Assembly (NCBI GenBank): GCA_025934485.1
Contig: JAICXX010000014.1
Span: 1 to 64,000 of the forward strand
Origin: Chitinophagaceae bacterium
GTDB taxonomy: Bacteria; Bacteroidota; Bacteroidia; Chitinophagales; Chitinophagaceae
DNA: 64,000 nucleotides
Direction of reading: 5' to 3'
Part shown: piece by piece, positions 39,924-48,767 of the stretch
Layout: the number at the start of each line of letters is the position of its first letter
Position numbering within the stretch: position 1 is the first letter of the stretch
Notes under the pieces: model-generated
What the model saw: the letters and a program-made list of their open reading frames with translations, nothing else
Database searches by the model: none
Told to the model about the DNA's origin: nothing
Made by a program: the position numbers and the translations under genes

Positions 39924-42455
39924 ATGAAACGAATTCTTTTCTGTTTGGTGGTGCTGGCTTCGATCCAAAGAGGGCAGGCCCAGGACACCATCGTAAACGG
40001 AACCCGGTATCCGCGGCCGGTGATCTTTACCGCCCAGGAGGATCATGACAACATGATGCGGCAGCTGGGTATCACTGAATTGAGGCCGGGGCCCAGCGGC
40101 GATGCCAATGCGCCTAATCATGCGAACTATGATGAGACAAAGGCGAATCCCTGTCCCATGTTGCCGGATGCGCTGACCTTGAAAGACGGGCAGAAGGTGA
40201 CGACGGCCGGGATATGGTGGACCCAGCGGCGTCCTGAGATCGTCGGGGATCTCGAGCGCGAAGTATATGGGCGGATGCCTGCCCATACGCCCGGGGTGAC
40301 CTGGACGGTGAAGGTGACCGATCACGAATTGGTGGGGTTCATGCCGGTGATCGCAAAAGAACTGGTCGGACATGTCGATAATAGCGACTACCCTTTGATC
40401 GACGTGAACATCAAAATGACCGTAGTCGTACCGGCAAATGCAAAGGGGCCGGTGCCGGTGCTGATGATGTTCGGCCGTCCGGAACTTCCTGCGCCCGCGC
40501 AACCGTCGCCCGAAGAAATGGAAAAATTGAATTCGGTTTTTAAGGAGATGATGATAAAGGCCGATCCATCCGTAAAAGAGATCTTCGATAAATACCCGGC
40601 GTATTCACCTGTCACCCGTCTGCCGGCACCGAATTTTTTTGCGCCGCGGCCGGCAGAGCTTCCGCCTACGGAGCAGCTGATCCGTGCAGGGTGGGGCTAT
40701 GCGACGATCGATCCGAACAGCATACAGGCCGATAATGGAGATGGTCTGACGAAGGGGATCATCGGGTTGGTGAATAAGGGCCAGCCGCGTAAACCGGAAG
40801 ACTGGGGAGCGCTTCGCGCCTGGGCCTGGGGGGCAGCGCGCGGCCTCGATTACCTCGAGACCGATCCCGCCGTGGATGCGCGAAAGGTGGGGATCGAAGG
40901 CGTCTCCAGATACGGCAAGGCTGCGCTGGTCACGCTGGCCTTCGAGCCAAGGTTTGCGGTCGGGTTGATCGGGTCGTCCGGGAAAGGCGGCGCGACCTTG
41001 CTGCGGCGCAATTATGGCGAAGCCGTGGAGAGTCTCACGGGTGGGGAATACTATTGGATGGCGGGGAATTTCCTTCGTTATGGTGCGGCCGCGGCGGGTT
41101 TCGGCAGCAAGACGGGTTGCGATCTCGACGTCGACTCGCATGAGCTGATCGCGCTATGTGCGCCGCGGCTCACCTTTATCAGCTATGGCATTCCGGAAAA
41201 AGGCGATGCGCATTGGCTCGATCATGAAGGCAGCTATAGGGCCACCATCGCGGCGGGCGCGGTATTCAAATTGTTGGGCGCCGGCGATCTGGGCGTTTCC
41301 AATGATTATATGAAGGAGAAGATGCCGCCGGTAGATTCGGGATTGCTGGGCGGTGTGCTGGCATGGCGGCAACATGACGGCGGCCATACCGATGCGCCAA
41401 ACTTCAAGTATTTTATCCCGTGGGCCAGTAAATCCCTTGGCGATGAAAATGCTAAAGGCCTGAAGGATTACTATAAGGACTATTTTCCCATCGGTGTGGC
41501 CGTCGCTCCGCGGGACCTGCATGGCGATGAGGCTGGGCTGATCCTGCAACAGTTCAACAGCCTGACGCCGGAAAATGCGATGAAGATGGGGCCCATCCAT
41601 CCGCAGGAGAATGTTTATAACTGGGCGGATGCGGATTCGATCGTCGCCTTTGCGCAGCGACATCATCTGCGGGTACGCGGACATAATCTATGCTGGCATA
41701 ATCAGGCGCCCCGATGGATGTTTAAGGATTCTGCCGGAAACACGGTTTCGAAGGAGGTATTGTTACGGCGGCTCAAGGATCATATCACGACGGTCGTCAG
41801 CAGGTACAAGGGCAAATTATACGCATGGGATGTCGTAAACGAGGCTATTGCGGACGATAGCGCGCATGTTATGCGGCCTTCCTTATGGTACCGGATCTGC
41901 GCGGAAGAATTCATTGAAAAGGCTTTCGAGTGGGCCCATGCTGCGGACCCCAAGGCGGTGCTCTTCTATAACGATTATAACACCGAGAACCCCGCGAAAA
42001 GAGAAAAGATCTATACGATGCTGAAGAAGCTGCTGGCCAAAGGCGTGCCGATCAACGGCATCGGTCTGCAGGCGCACTGGTCCATCAGCACGCCGACGCG
42101 TGAAGAGCTCGAAAAATCCATCCGGCTTTTTTCTTCGCTGGGATTGCAGGTACAGATCACCGAATTGGATATCTCCGTGTATCCCGGTCATCAAGGTGGG
42201 CAGATCGTGACCGGCAATGGCGGCAATGGGGTGGATTCCGGTTTTACGCCGGAGATGGAACAGAAACAGCTGGACCAGTACAAAATGGCTTTCGAGGTTT
42301 TCCGCAAATACAGGAAGAAGATCACGGGCGTAACGTTTTGGAATGTCTCGGATCGTTATAGCTGGCTGGACAGGCGTGGCAGGAAGAACTATCCGCTGCT
42401 CTTCGATAAGGACCTTCAGCCGAAGAAGGCGTATGATGCCGTGGTGAATTTCTGA
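39924..42455 (+). CDS. bifunctional CE15 glucuronoyl esterase - GH10 endo-1,4-beta-xylanase fusion
   Basis: This 843-residue protein is read from ATG 39924, which begins a signal peptide (MKRILFCLVVLASIQRGQA). The N-terminal half is CE15: VGIEGVSRYGKAALVTLAFE (Ser nucleophile), SSGKGGATLLRRNYGE, and HDGGHTDAPN (His). CE15 splits the ester between glucuronic acid and lignin. The C-terminal half (from about residue 520) is GH10: AMKMGPIHPQENVYNW, GHNLCWHNQAPRW, acid/base Glu in AWDVVNEAIADD and nucleophile Glu in QITELDISVYP. One chain would both detach lignin and cut the xylan backbone. It is ten bases after the GH35-like gene. Confidence 0.94.
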   Translation: MKRILFCLVVLASIQRGQAQDTIVNGTRYPRPVIFTAQEDHDNMMRQLGITELRPGPSGDANAPNHANYDETKANPCPMLPDALTLKDGQKVTTAGIWWTQRRPEIVGDLEREVYGRMPAHTPGVTWTVKVTDHELVGFMPVIAKELVGHVDNSDYPLIDVNIKMTVVVPANAKGPVPVLMMFGRPELPAPAQPSPEEMEKLNSVFKEMMIKADPSVKEIFDKYPAYSPVTRLPAPNFFAPRPAELPPTEQLIRAGWGYATIDPNSIQADNGDGLTKGIIGLVNKGQPRKPEDWGALRAWAWGAARGLDYLETDPAVDARKVGIEGVSRYGKAALVTLAFEPRFAVGLIGSSGKGGATLLRRNYGEAVESLTGGEYYWMAGNFLRYGAAAAGFGSKTGCDLDVDSHELIALCAPRLTFISYGIPEKGDAHWLDHEGSYRATIAAGAVFKLLGAGDLGVSNDYMKEKMPPVDSGLLGGVLAWRQHDGGHTDAPNFKYFIPWASKSLGDENAKGLKDYYKDYFPIGVAVAPRDLHGDEAGLILQQFNSLTPENAMKMGPIHPQENVYNWADADSIVAFAQRHHLRVRGHNLCWHNQAPRWMFKDSAGNTVSKEVLLRRLKDHITTVVSRYKGKLYAWDVVNEAIADDSAHVMRPSLWYRICAEEFIEKAFEWAHAADPKAVLFYNDYNTENPAKREKIYTMLKKLLAKGVPINGIGLQAHWSISTPTREELEKSIRLFSSLGLQVQITELDISVYPGHQGGQIVTGNGGNGVDSGFTPEMEQKQLDQYKMAFEVFRKYRKKITGVTFWNVSDRYSWLDRRGRKNYPLLFDKDLQPKKAYDAVVNF

Positions 42456-42570
42456 CAAGGAACGCGGATGAGGCGCAACCTTTTGTAGATAGCGCACGTT
42501 TTACGGCGGTGAGAATCCCTGGCACATTTTTAGTCAAAAGACCGATATTGCGGTACAAATCGGTTTTCCA

Positions 42571-44034
42571 ATGACTAGTAAAAAGAGGAAGGGATGGGGG
42601 CTGTTCTTATTGCTGTTTTCCGGATCCGCTTGTTTTGCCCAGATCAGAGTGCCCAGGATGATAAGTGACGGCATGGTCCTGCAACGGGAGATGCCGCTGC
42701 GCATCTGGGGGTTTGGCACACCGGGAGAAAAGGTGACGGTCAAGTTTGACGGCGAGACAGCGAGCAGTGTCACTGCCGATGATGGGAAATGGATCGTTGA
42801 GCTTTCGCCCAAAAAAGCCGGTGGTCCTTATTCGATGGACATCGACGGCATCAATCACATCTGGCTCAAGAATATCATGGTGGGGGAGGTCTGGTTCTGT
42901 TCCGGGCAGTACAATATGCAGCTGCCGATGGAGCATGTCAGGGAGCAGTATGCAGAGCTGATCGCCCATGCGGGCGATGTTCCGGTCCGGCAGTTCTATA
43001 TCGGTGAACATTATGACTACAAGGGACCGCGGAACAACGTGGCCGGCGGGCATTGGGAGACGGCTGATACCAATTCCGTGCTGACCTTCTCTGCGCTGGG
43101 GTATCTTTTTGCACGGCAGATCTACGACCACTATCACTGTGCGGTGGGGTTGATCAATGCCTGTGTGGGTGATGCGCCGGCCGAGGCCTGGCTGAGTCCG
43201 GATGCGTTGCGGCAATTTCCCGAATATGCGTCTGCTGCCACCCGTTATGCCGACAGTGTGTTTCCGGAGGGCGCGGGCCCGGCGGATCGCATGGCTACCG
43301 GGGGCCTGTTCAATGGCATGGTGGCCCCGGCGGATCTGTACACGGTACGGGGTATCCTTTGGTGGCAGGGAGAGGCCAATGTGTCGAAGGCGGGCGATTA
43401 TTCCGCTATTTTTCCGCTTGTTATCCAGGACTGGCGGCGGCATTGGGTGGAAAACGAGATGCCATTCCTCTATGTGCAGCTGGAGGCCCATGGACCGGTG
43501 CAGGAGCAGCCGGGCGAGAGTACCTGGGCCGATCTGCGGGAGGCACAGCGTATGGCATTGACGTTACCGGGGACGGGGATGACGGTCAGCGCCGATCTCG
43601 ATGCGGACGGCAAGCTGCAACCGAAGGATTACGAGGAGGTCGCGCGGCGGCTGATGGTGTCGGCCGAAGGCGTTGCCTATGGAAAGAAGGACATCATTTT
43701 TTCCGGTCCGCTTTATGAATCGATGAAGGTGCATGGCGATAAGGTGCACATCCTTTTCACCGATGCCGGTAATGGGCTGGTCGTCAAGGATGGTGGTGAG
43801 CTCAAGGGCTTTGCCATTGCGGGACCCGATAACAAGTTCGTACCGGCCAGGGCCGAGACGGATGGAAAGAAGGTGATCGTATGGAGCGATCAGGTTCCAC
43901 ATCCTGTGGCCGTGCGATACGGCTGGGCGAATAATCCTTATGGCGTCAATTTATACAACCGCGATCTGCTATTCAAAGACGGGTTACCTGCCCCCCCTTT
44001 TGCAGGTCGTGCCAAGGTGAAGAAAAGCCCGTAG
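42571..44034 (+). CDS. sialate O-acetylesterase-like protein with lost catalytic Ser and His (pseudoenzyme)
   Basis: This 487-residue protein has a signal peptide (GLFLLLFSGSACFAQ) and is a paralogue of the esterase at 36339, with the same opening (VPRMISDGMVLQREMPLRIW) but without the inserted jelly-roll. The nucleophile motif GQSNM is here GQYNM, so Tyr replaces Ser. The DLHP motif of the paralogue corresponds to GKLQPKDYEEVARRL, so His is also absent. WWQGEANVSKAG is kept. The reading frame is fully open with good codon use, so it is not a decaying pseudogene. It may bind acetylated xylan rather than cleave it. A 115-base gap separates it from the GH10 gene. Confidence 0.88.
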   Translation: MTSKKRKGWGLFLLLFSGSACFAQIRVPRMISDGMVLQREMPLRIWGFGTPGEKVTVKFDGETASSVTADDGKWIVELSPKKAGGPYSMDIDGINHIWLKNIMVGEVWFCSGQYNMQLPMEHVREQYAELIAHAGDVPVRQFYIGEHYDYKGPRNNVAGGHWETADTNSVLTFSALGYLFARQIYDHYHCAVGLINACVGDAPAEAWLSPDALRQFPEYASAATRYADSVFPEGAGPADRMATGGLFNGMVAPADLYTVRGILWWQGEANVSKAGDYSAIFPLVIQDWRRHWVENEMPFLYVQLEAHGPVQEQPGESTWADLREAQRMALTLPGTGMTVSADLDADGKLQPKDYEEVARRLMVSAEGVAYGKKDIIFSGPLYESMKVHGDKVHILFTDAGNGLVVKDGGELKGFAIAGPDNKFVPARAETDGKKVIVWSDQVPHPVAVRYGWANNPYGVNLYNRDLLFKDGLPAPPFAGRAKVKKSP

Positions 44035-44050
44035 ACGAAGATCAACAAGA

Positions 44051-45310
44051 TTAATGCTGTGAGGGGTCGTTCACCACGCCGATGAACAGGATCAGACCCG
44101 TGGTTTTTTCCCGGATGAGATAGACAAAGGGGTGATCGAATTTAACTGCCAGCGTAGCAGGTGCAGACGTGGTCGCCATGCCGACACCCGTAACGGCGGC
44201 GGCTACTGTGCCATTTTCCGATACGGAAATATAGGTCTTATGGATAACCTGGGAGATGTTCGTTTGCTCGCCGGGGTACATCGTGGTGAAATTCGCATGG
44301 TCCGAAAAGGCGATGCCCATACCCAGCGCCGTGAGCTCGGGTTCCATATTATCGATACCATAGCTGTATTCCCATTTGGGCATGGTCAGGTCGATCTTTG
44401 CCGAATCGAGGGTATTCAGGGCCTGCCCAAGGGTCGTCGCGTTCAACCCGCTGACGAAGGAGTTGATAGGTTGGGTCCTGCTAACGGGTAAGACGAGGTA
44501 CATGTCGAATGCTTCCCCTGTGCCATAGGGCATTTCGACCATGATCAGGTTGCTGTCCGAATGAAGACGCAACAAGGCCGTTTGGGTCATGAAGGGAACG
44601 GTGGCGGTGCTTCCCGTGGAGGTAAAGAAAGGTCCATTTTGGGTGGCGCTGGAGGGAAAGCCATGGAGCCAGGAGCCATTGAAGTAAACGGCATTTACCA
44701 GAAGCATGACAAGGGCGGGGTCGAGTTGCTTTAGCAGCTGGGGGATCTTGCCTGCTGTATTCTTCGAGACCCAGCTATTGATCGTATTCAGCGATCCCGG
44801 ATTGGTGAAGTCGAGGGGTTGTACCGCTCCCTGGTAACTATTGGTCATGCTGTCTTTGAAGCCCGGTGCGGGTGCCGGGAATTTCGTTGCATACCAAATG
44901 GAATTGGCGATACTCAGCTGGACCTTGCTGTCCTCTTTGGGCAGCTGTTGGAGGAGCGCGTGGCTTACGGCATTGAGCCGACCCAGCGGGACGCCCGACA
45001 GCTGGAGGGTCGCGGCCATCGAATCCGCGGTGGACCCGGCGGCGCCGTTGTAGACCATGTCCAGGGCAAGGTAGATGCTCAGCGGGGAGATCAGGGTGTT
45101 GGGCCCGGCGGGTTCTGTTTTCAGGGTCTGCTGAAACGTATTGATGGCAAACTGGTTGGCGGCGTCGGTTACGGCGGTACTCCCGGCTGGCAGGTCGAGG
45201 GGCGTGTCGACGCCGGGTCCCGGGATCGTTTTATGACAGGAAGCAAACGTTAGCGCAAAAAAAAGGATAAGGCCTGCGAAGAGGTCTCCGGCGAAGGTGC
45301 GGGGCTCCAT
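44051..45310 (-). CDS. serpin-family protease inhibitor lipoprotein
   Basis: This 419-residue protein has a signal and lipobox (ALTFASC), so it is membrane-anchored. Serpin motifs are NTLISPLSIYLALDMVYNGA, LLVNAVYFNGSWLHGF, TAVPFMT-like strand and the C-terminal FDHPFVYLIREKTTGLILFI. The reactive loop reads ENGTVAAAVTGVGMATTSAP, with the small-residue hinge typical of inhibitory serpins; by counting, P1 is near Thr-Ser. It could inhibit subtilisin- or elastase-type proteases at the surface. It is divergent from the GH3 gene, sharing the region with the third LacI operator, so it may be co-induced with the xylan enzymes. Confidence 0.92.
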   Translation of the reverse strand: MEPRTFAGDLFAGLILFFALTFASCHKTIPGPGVDTPLDLPAGSTAVTDAANQFAINTFQQTLKTEPAGPNTLISPLSIYLALDMVYNGAAGSTADSMAATLQLSGVPLGRLNAVSHALLQQLPKEDSKVQLSIANSIWYATKFPAPAPGFKDSMTNSYQGAVQPLDFTNPGSLNTINSWVSKNTAGKIPQLLKQLDPALVMLLVNAVYFNGSWLHGFPSSATQNGPFFTSTGSTATVPFMTQTALLRLHSDSNLIMVEMPYGTGEAFDMYLVLPVSRTQPINSFVSGLNATTLGQALNTLDSAKIDLTMPKWEYSYGIDNMEPELTALGMGIAFSDHANFTTMYPGEQTNISQVIHKTYISVSENGTVAAAVTGVGMATTSAPATLAVKFDHPFVYLIREKTTGLILFIGVVNDPSQH

Positions 45311-45365
45311 AAATGCTGTTTTTTAGGGTGACAATCATATGGGCAAGACCGTTGCACTCTTAAAA

Positions 45366-45381
45366 ATGTAATCGGTTGCAT
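45366..45381. promoter_or_regulatory. candidate LacI operator O3 between the serpin and GH3 genes
   Basis: ATGTAATCGGTTGCAT matches the SusC operator TTGTAATCGGTTACAT at 14 of 16 bases. It ends nine bases before the GH3 gene's -7-like box TATCTTTC. Confidence 0.65.
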
Positions 45382-45389
45382 TTTTTGCT

Positions 45390-45397
45390 TATCTTTC
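45390..45397 (+). promoter_or_regulatory. -7-like box of the GH3/uxuA/pepP operon
   Basis: TATCTTTC, one base off TAnnTTTG, lies four bases before the ATG at 45402 and just after the candidate operator. Confidence 0.45.
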
Positions 45398-45401
45398 CGG
45401 T

Positions 45402-47576
45402 ATGAAACGACTTTTAACGATTGTATTTGCCGGCATGATCCTGCGGGCCGGGGCTCAGCAGGAAGCCTATCTGAATCCCACTCTTCCCATCGATGTGCGG
45501 GTCAACGATCTTATTTCCCGGATGACGCCGGAGGAGAAGGTGTATCAGATGATGAACAGTACGCCGGCCATTCCCCGGTTACATATACCCGCTTATGACT
45601 GGTGGAACGAGGCGTTGCATGGCGTGGCCCGGAGTGGCATTGCCACGATCTTCCCGCAGCCTATAGGTATGGCCGCGACGTTTGACGATGGGCTTGTACA
45701 CCAGGTGGCCACGGCCATCTCGGATGAGGCCAGGGCGATGTACAATGCCGCCATGCAAAAGGATTATCATTCCCGGTTTGGCGGGCTGACGTTTTGGACG
45801 CCCAACATCAATATCTTCCGTGACCCGCGTTGGGGCAGGGGGCAGGAGACATATGGCGAGGATCCTTTTCTGACGTCCAAAATGGGAGTAGCGTTGGTCA
45901 CGGGGCTGCAGGGTGATGATCCGCGTTATTTAAAAGTCGCGGCGTGTGCCAAACATTATGCGGTCCACAGCGGTCCCGAGCGGCTGCGGCATCAATTCGA
46001 TGCCGAGGTGTCGCCCAAGGATCTGTGGGAGACCTATCTGCCGGCCTTTCATGCATTGGTCAATGCCAAGGTCGAGGCGGTGATGTGCGCGTATAATCGT
46101 ACGGATGGGGAGGCCTGCTGTGCGAATACGTACCTGCTGGATGATGTGCTGCGGAAGCAATGGGGTTTTAAGGGACATATCGTGTCGGACTGTGACGCGA
46201 TCGCCGATATCTACGAGGGGCATAAGTTGGTGTCGAGTAAGATGGGGGCAGCCGTGCTGGCCTTGCAGCGCGGGGTGAATCTGAATTGCGGGGATACCTA
46301 TCTTTCGTTGCTGGATGCCCTGCACCAGGGCCTGGTCACGCAAAAGGAGATCGACAGTTCGCTGGCGGTCCTGCTGAGGACGCGGTTCCGGTTGGGGATG
46401 TTCGATCCTGCGGGGATGGATCCGTATGATAAGATCCCGGTGTCGGTTATCAATAGCCCCGAGCATCGGGCGTTGGCGCGGAAGGCCGCGGAGAAGTCGG
46501 TGGTGTTGTTGAAGAACGACGGCGCCTTGCCGTTGTCGAATGGGTTAAAGAAATATTATATCACGGGACCCAATGCCGCCGCGGTGGATGTATTGTTGGG
46601 TAACTATTATGGTGTCAACGACCGGCTGGTGACGATCCTGGAGGGCCTGGCGGGTCAGGCGCAGCCGGGCAGCCAGATGACCTACCGGCAGGGGGTGTTG
46701 CTGGACCGGCCCAATGTGAATCCTATCGATTGGGCATCGGGTGAAGCCGCTACGGCGGATGCTACGATCGCGGTGCTGGGCATTTCGGGTCTGCTGGAAG
46801 GGGAGGAAGGCGAGTCGCTGGCTTCGCCTTCGTTCGGGGACCGGCTCGATTACAATATCCCAGCTGCGCAGATCGAGTATTTGAAGAAACTCAAGAAGGA
46901 CAACCCGCATCCGGTGATTGCCGTCATCACCGGTGGGAGTCCGATGAATCTCGAAGAGGTGCAGAAGTTGGCCGACGCGGTGTTGCTGGTATGGTATCCC
47001 GGCGAGGAAGGCGGGAATGCCGTGGCCGATATCCTATTTGGAAAACTTTCGCCTTCGGGAAAGCTGCCGGTGACCTTTCCTCGTTCGTACGACCAGCTGC
47101 CGCCGTATGAGGATTATTCGATGAAGGGGCGGACCTACCGGTATATGAGTGCCGAGCCTTTGTATCCGTTTGGATTTGGGCTCAGCTACACCAGTTTTGC
47201 CTACAGCGATATCCAGGTTTCGAAGGCCAGGATAAAAAAGAACGAAATCGTTTCCGTAGCCGTGACCCTCACCAATACGGGGAAAATGGCCTCGGATGAG
47301 GTCGCGGAGCTGTATGTTACACATGAAGGCATGGGACAAGACGTGCCTTTGTTTTCATTGAAAGGGTTCCAGCGTGTATCTTTGGCCCCCGGCGCCTCCA
47401 CGCGGTTGAATTTTACCCTGACTCCGGAGCAGCTGGCGTTGGTGGACGCGGCAGGTAAGTCATATGAACCGGCGGGGAAGATCAGGATCAGTGTGGGCGG
47501 GTCCTTGCCTACGAGTCGAAGCGCGGCGCTTGGAGCGCCGCAGGCGGCGACAGTGGAAGTGGAAGTGTCTAAATAA
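45402..47576 (+). CDS. GH3 family beta-xylosidase/beta-glucosidase
   Basis: This 724-residue protein has a signal peptide (MKRLLTIVFAGMILRAGAQ). Motifs: YDWWNEALHGVARSG, RDPRWGRGQETYGEDPFLT, KHYAVHSGPERLRH, nucleophile Asp in HIVSDCDAIADIYEGHK, WYPGEEGGNAVADILFGKLS and a C-terminal fibronectin-like domain. The SDCDA nucleophile region is typical of xylan 1,4-beta-xylosidases. It would release xylose from imported xylo-oligosaccharides in the periplasm. A LacI operator and promoter precede it. UxuA follows after nine bases. It is a paralogue of the GH3 at 19704. Confidence 0.93.
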   Translation: MKRLLTIVFAGMILRAGAQQEAYLNPTLPIDVRVNDLISRMTPEEKVYQMMNSTPAIPRLHIPAYDWWNEALHGVARSGIATIFPQPIGMAATFDDGLVHQVATAISDEARAMYNAAMQKDYHSRFGGLTFWTPNINIFRDPRWGRGQETYGEDPFLTSKMGVALVTGLQGDDPRYLKVAACAKHYAVHSGPERLRHQFDAEVSPKDLWETYLPAFHALVNAKVEAVMCAYNRTDGEACCANTYLLDDVLRKQWGFKGHIVSDCDAIADIYEGHKLVSSKMGAAVLALQRGVNLNCGDTYLSLLDALHQGLVTQKEIDSSLAVLLRTRFRLGMFDPAGMDPYDKIPVSVINSPEHRALARKAAEKSVVLLKNDGALPLSNGLKKYYITGPNAAAVDVLLGNYYGVNDRLVTILEGLAGQAQPGSQMTYRQGVLLDRPNVNPIDWASGEAATADATIAVLGISGLLEGEEGESLASPSFGDRLDYNIPAAQIEYLKKLKKDNPHPVIAVITGGSPMNLEEVQKLADAVLLVWYPGEEGGNAVADILFGKLSPSGKLPVTFPRSYDQLPPYEDYSMKGRTYRYMSAEPLYPFGFGLSYTSFAYSDIQVSKARIKKNEIVSVAVTLTNTGKMASDEVAELYVTHEGMGQDVPLFSLKGFQRVSLAPGASTRLNFTLTPEQLALVDAAGKSYEPAGKIRISVGGSLPTSRSAALGAPQAATVEVEVSK

Positions 47577-47585
47577 GCATAAACT

Positions 47586-48767
47586 ATGGAGCGACCTTTT
47601 TTAATGGAAGAAACGATGCGCTGGTATGGCCCTAACGATCCCGTGAGTCTTTGGGATATCCGTCAGGCGGGCTGTACGGGGGTGGTCACGGCCCTGCATC
47701 ATGTCCCGGTGGGCGAAGTCTGGACAAAGGAAGAGATCAACAAGAGAAAGATGGAAGTCGAGGCGGCTGGCATGCGCTGGACGGTGATCGAGAGTCTTCC
47801 GGTGCATGAAGATATCAAGAAGCAAACGGGCAACTATCAAGGATATATCCGCAATTACAAGGAGAGCCTGCGCAATGTCGCTGCTCTGGGTCTCGAGGTC
47901 GTGACGTACAACTTCATGCCGATCCTGGACTGGATGCGTACCGATATCGCCTATGAGATGGCGGACCGGAGCAAGGCGTTGCGGTTCGAGAAGGCGGCAT
48001 TCATCGCCTTTGATCTGTTCCTGCTCAAGCGGCCGGGAGCTGCTGCCGATTATACGCCCGGCGAGGTTGCCAAGGCCGAGCGGCGGCTGGCTACGATGAC
48101 CGAAGAGGAGAAGGAGACCTTGTACCGGAATACGCTATTGGGGTTGCCGGGCAGCGAAGAGCGGTTTACGGAGGAACAGATCCTGAAGGCGTTGAAAACA
48201 TATGAAGGTATAGATGCTGCGAAACTCAAACAGCATCTCTTTTACTTTCTTCAACAGGTTGTGCCGGTGGCGGAAGAGTTGGGGTTGAAGATGGCCATAC
48301 ACCCCGATGATCCGCCATATCCAATATTAGGGCTCCCGAGGATTGTAAGCACCGAACAGGATGCCCGGGAGTTGCTGGACTGTGCGCCGTCTCCCGCCAA
48401 TGGGCTTTGTTTTTGTACCGGGAGCTATGGCGTACGGGCCGACAATGATCTGCCCGGTATGGTCAGCCGGCTGGGGGATCATATCCATTTTATCCATTTA
48501 CGCAGCACGAAACGGGATGCGGAGGGCAATTTCTTCGAAGCCGACCATTTAGGCGGGGATGTGGATATGGTGGCGGTGGTCCGGGAACTGCTGGCCGTGC
48601 AGCAGCGACGGAACTTGTCGCTGCCGATGCGTCCCGACCATGGGCATCAGATGCTGGATGATCTCAAAAAGAAAACCTATCCGGGTTATAGCGCGATCGG
48701 GCGGCTGCGTGGGTTGGCGGAACTGAGGGGGATACAATGGGCATTATCTGCAAAAACTCATTCATGA
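47586..48767 (+). CDS. uxuA: mannonate dehydratase UxuA
   Basis: This 393-residue cytoplasmic enzyme dehydrates D-mannonate to 2-keto-3-deoxygluconate in glucuronate breakdown. Visible features: [100 protein letters not shown] and [12 protein letters not shown], giving the metal-binding His, Cys and Asp ligands. It processes glucuronate released by GH115. The uronate isomerase (UxaC) is not in the window. The pepP-like start overlaps its stop (ATGA). Confidence 0.96.
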   Translation: MERPFLMEETMRWYGPNDPVSLWDIRQAGCTGVVTALHHVPVGEVWTKEEINKRKMEVEAAGMRWTVIESLPVHEDIKKQTGNYQGYIRNYKESLRNVAALGLEVVTYNFMPILDWMRTDIAYEMADRSKALRFEKAAFIAFDLFLLKRPGAAADYTPGEVAKAERRLATMTEEEKETLYRNTLLGLPGSEERFTEEQILKALKTYEGIDAAKLKQHLFYFLQQVVPVAEELGLKMAIHPDDPPYPILGLPRIVSTEQDARELLDCAPSPANGLCFCTGSYGVRADNDLPGMVSRLGDHIHFIHLRSTKRDAEGNFFEADHLGGDVDMVAVVRELLAVQQRRNLSLPMRPDHGHQMLDDLKKKTYPGYSAIGRLRGLAELRGIQWALSAKTHS

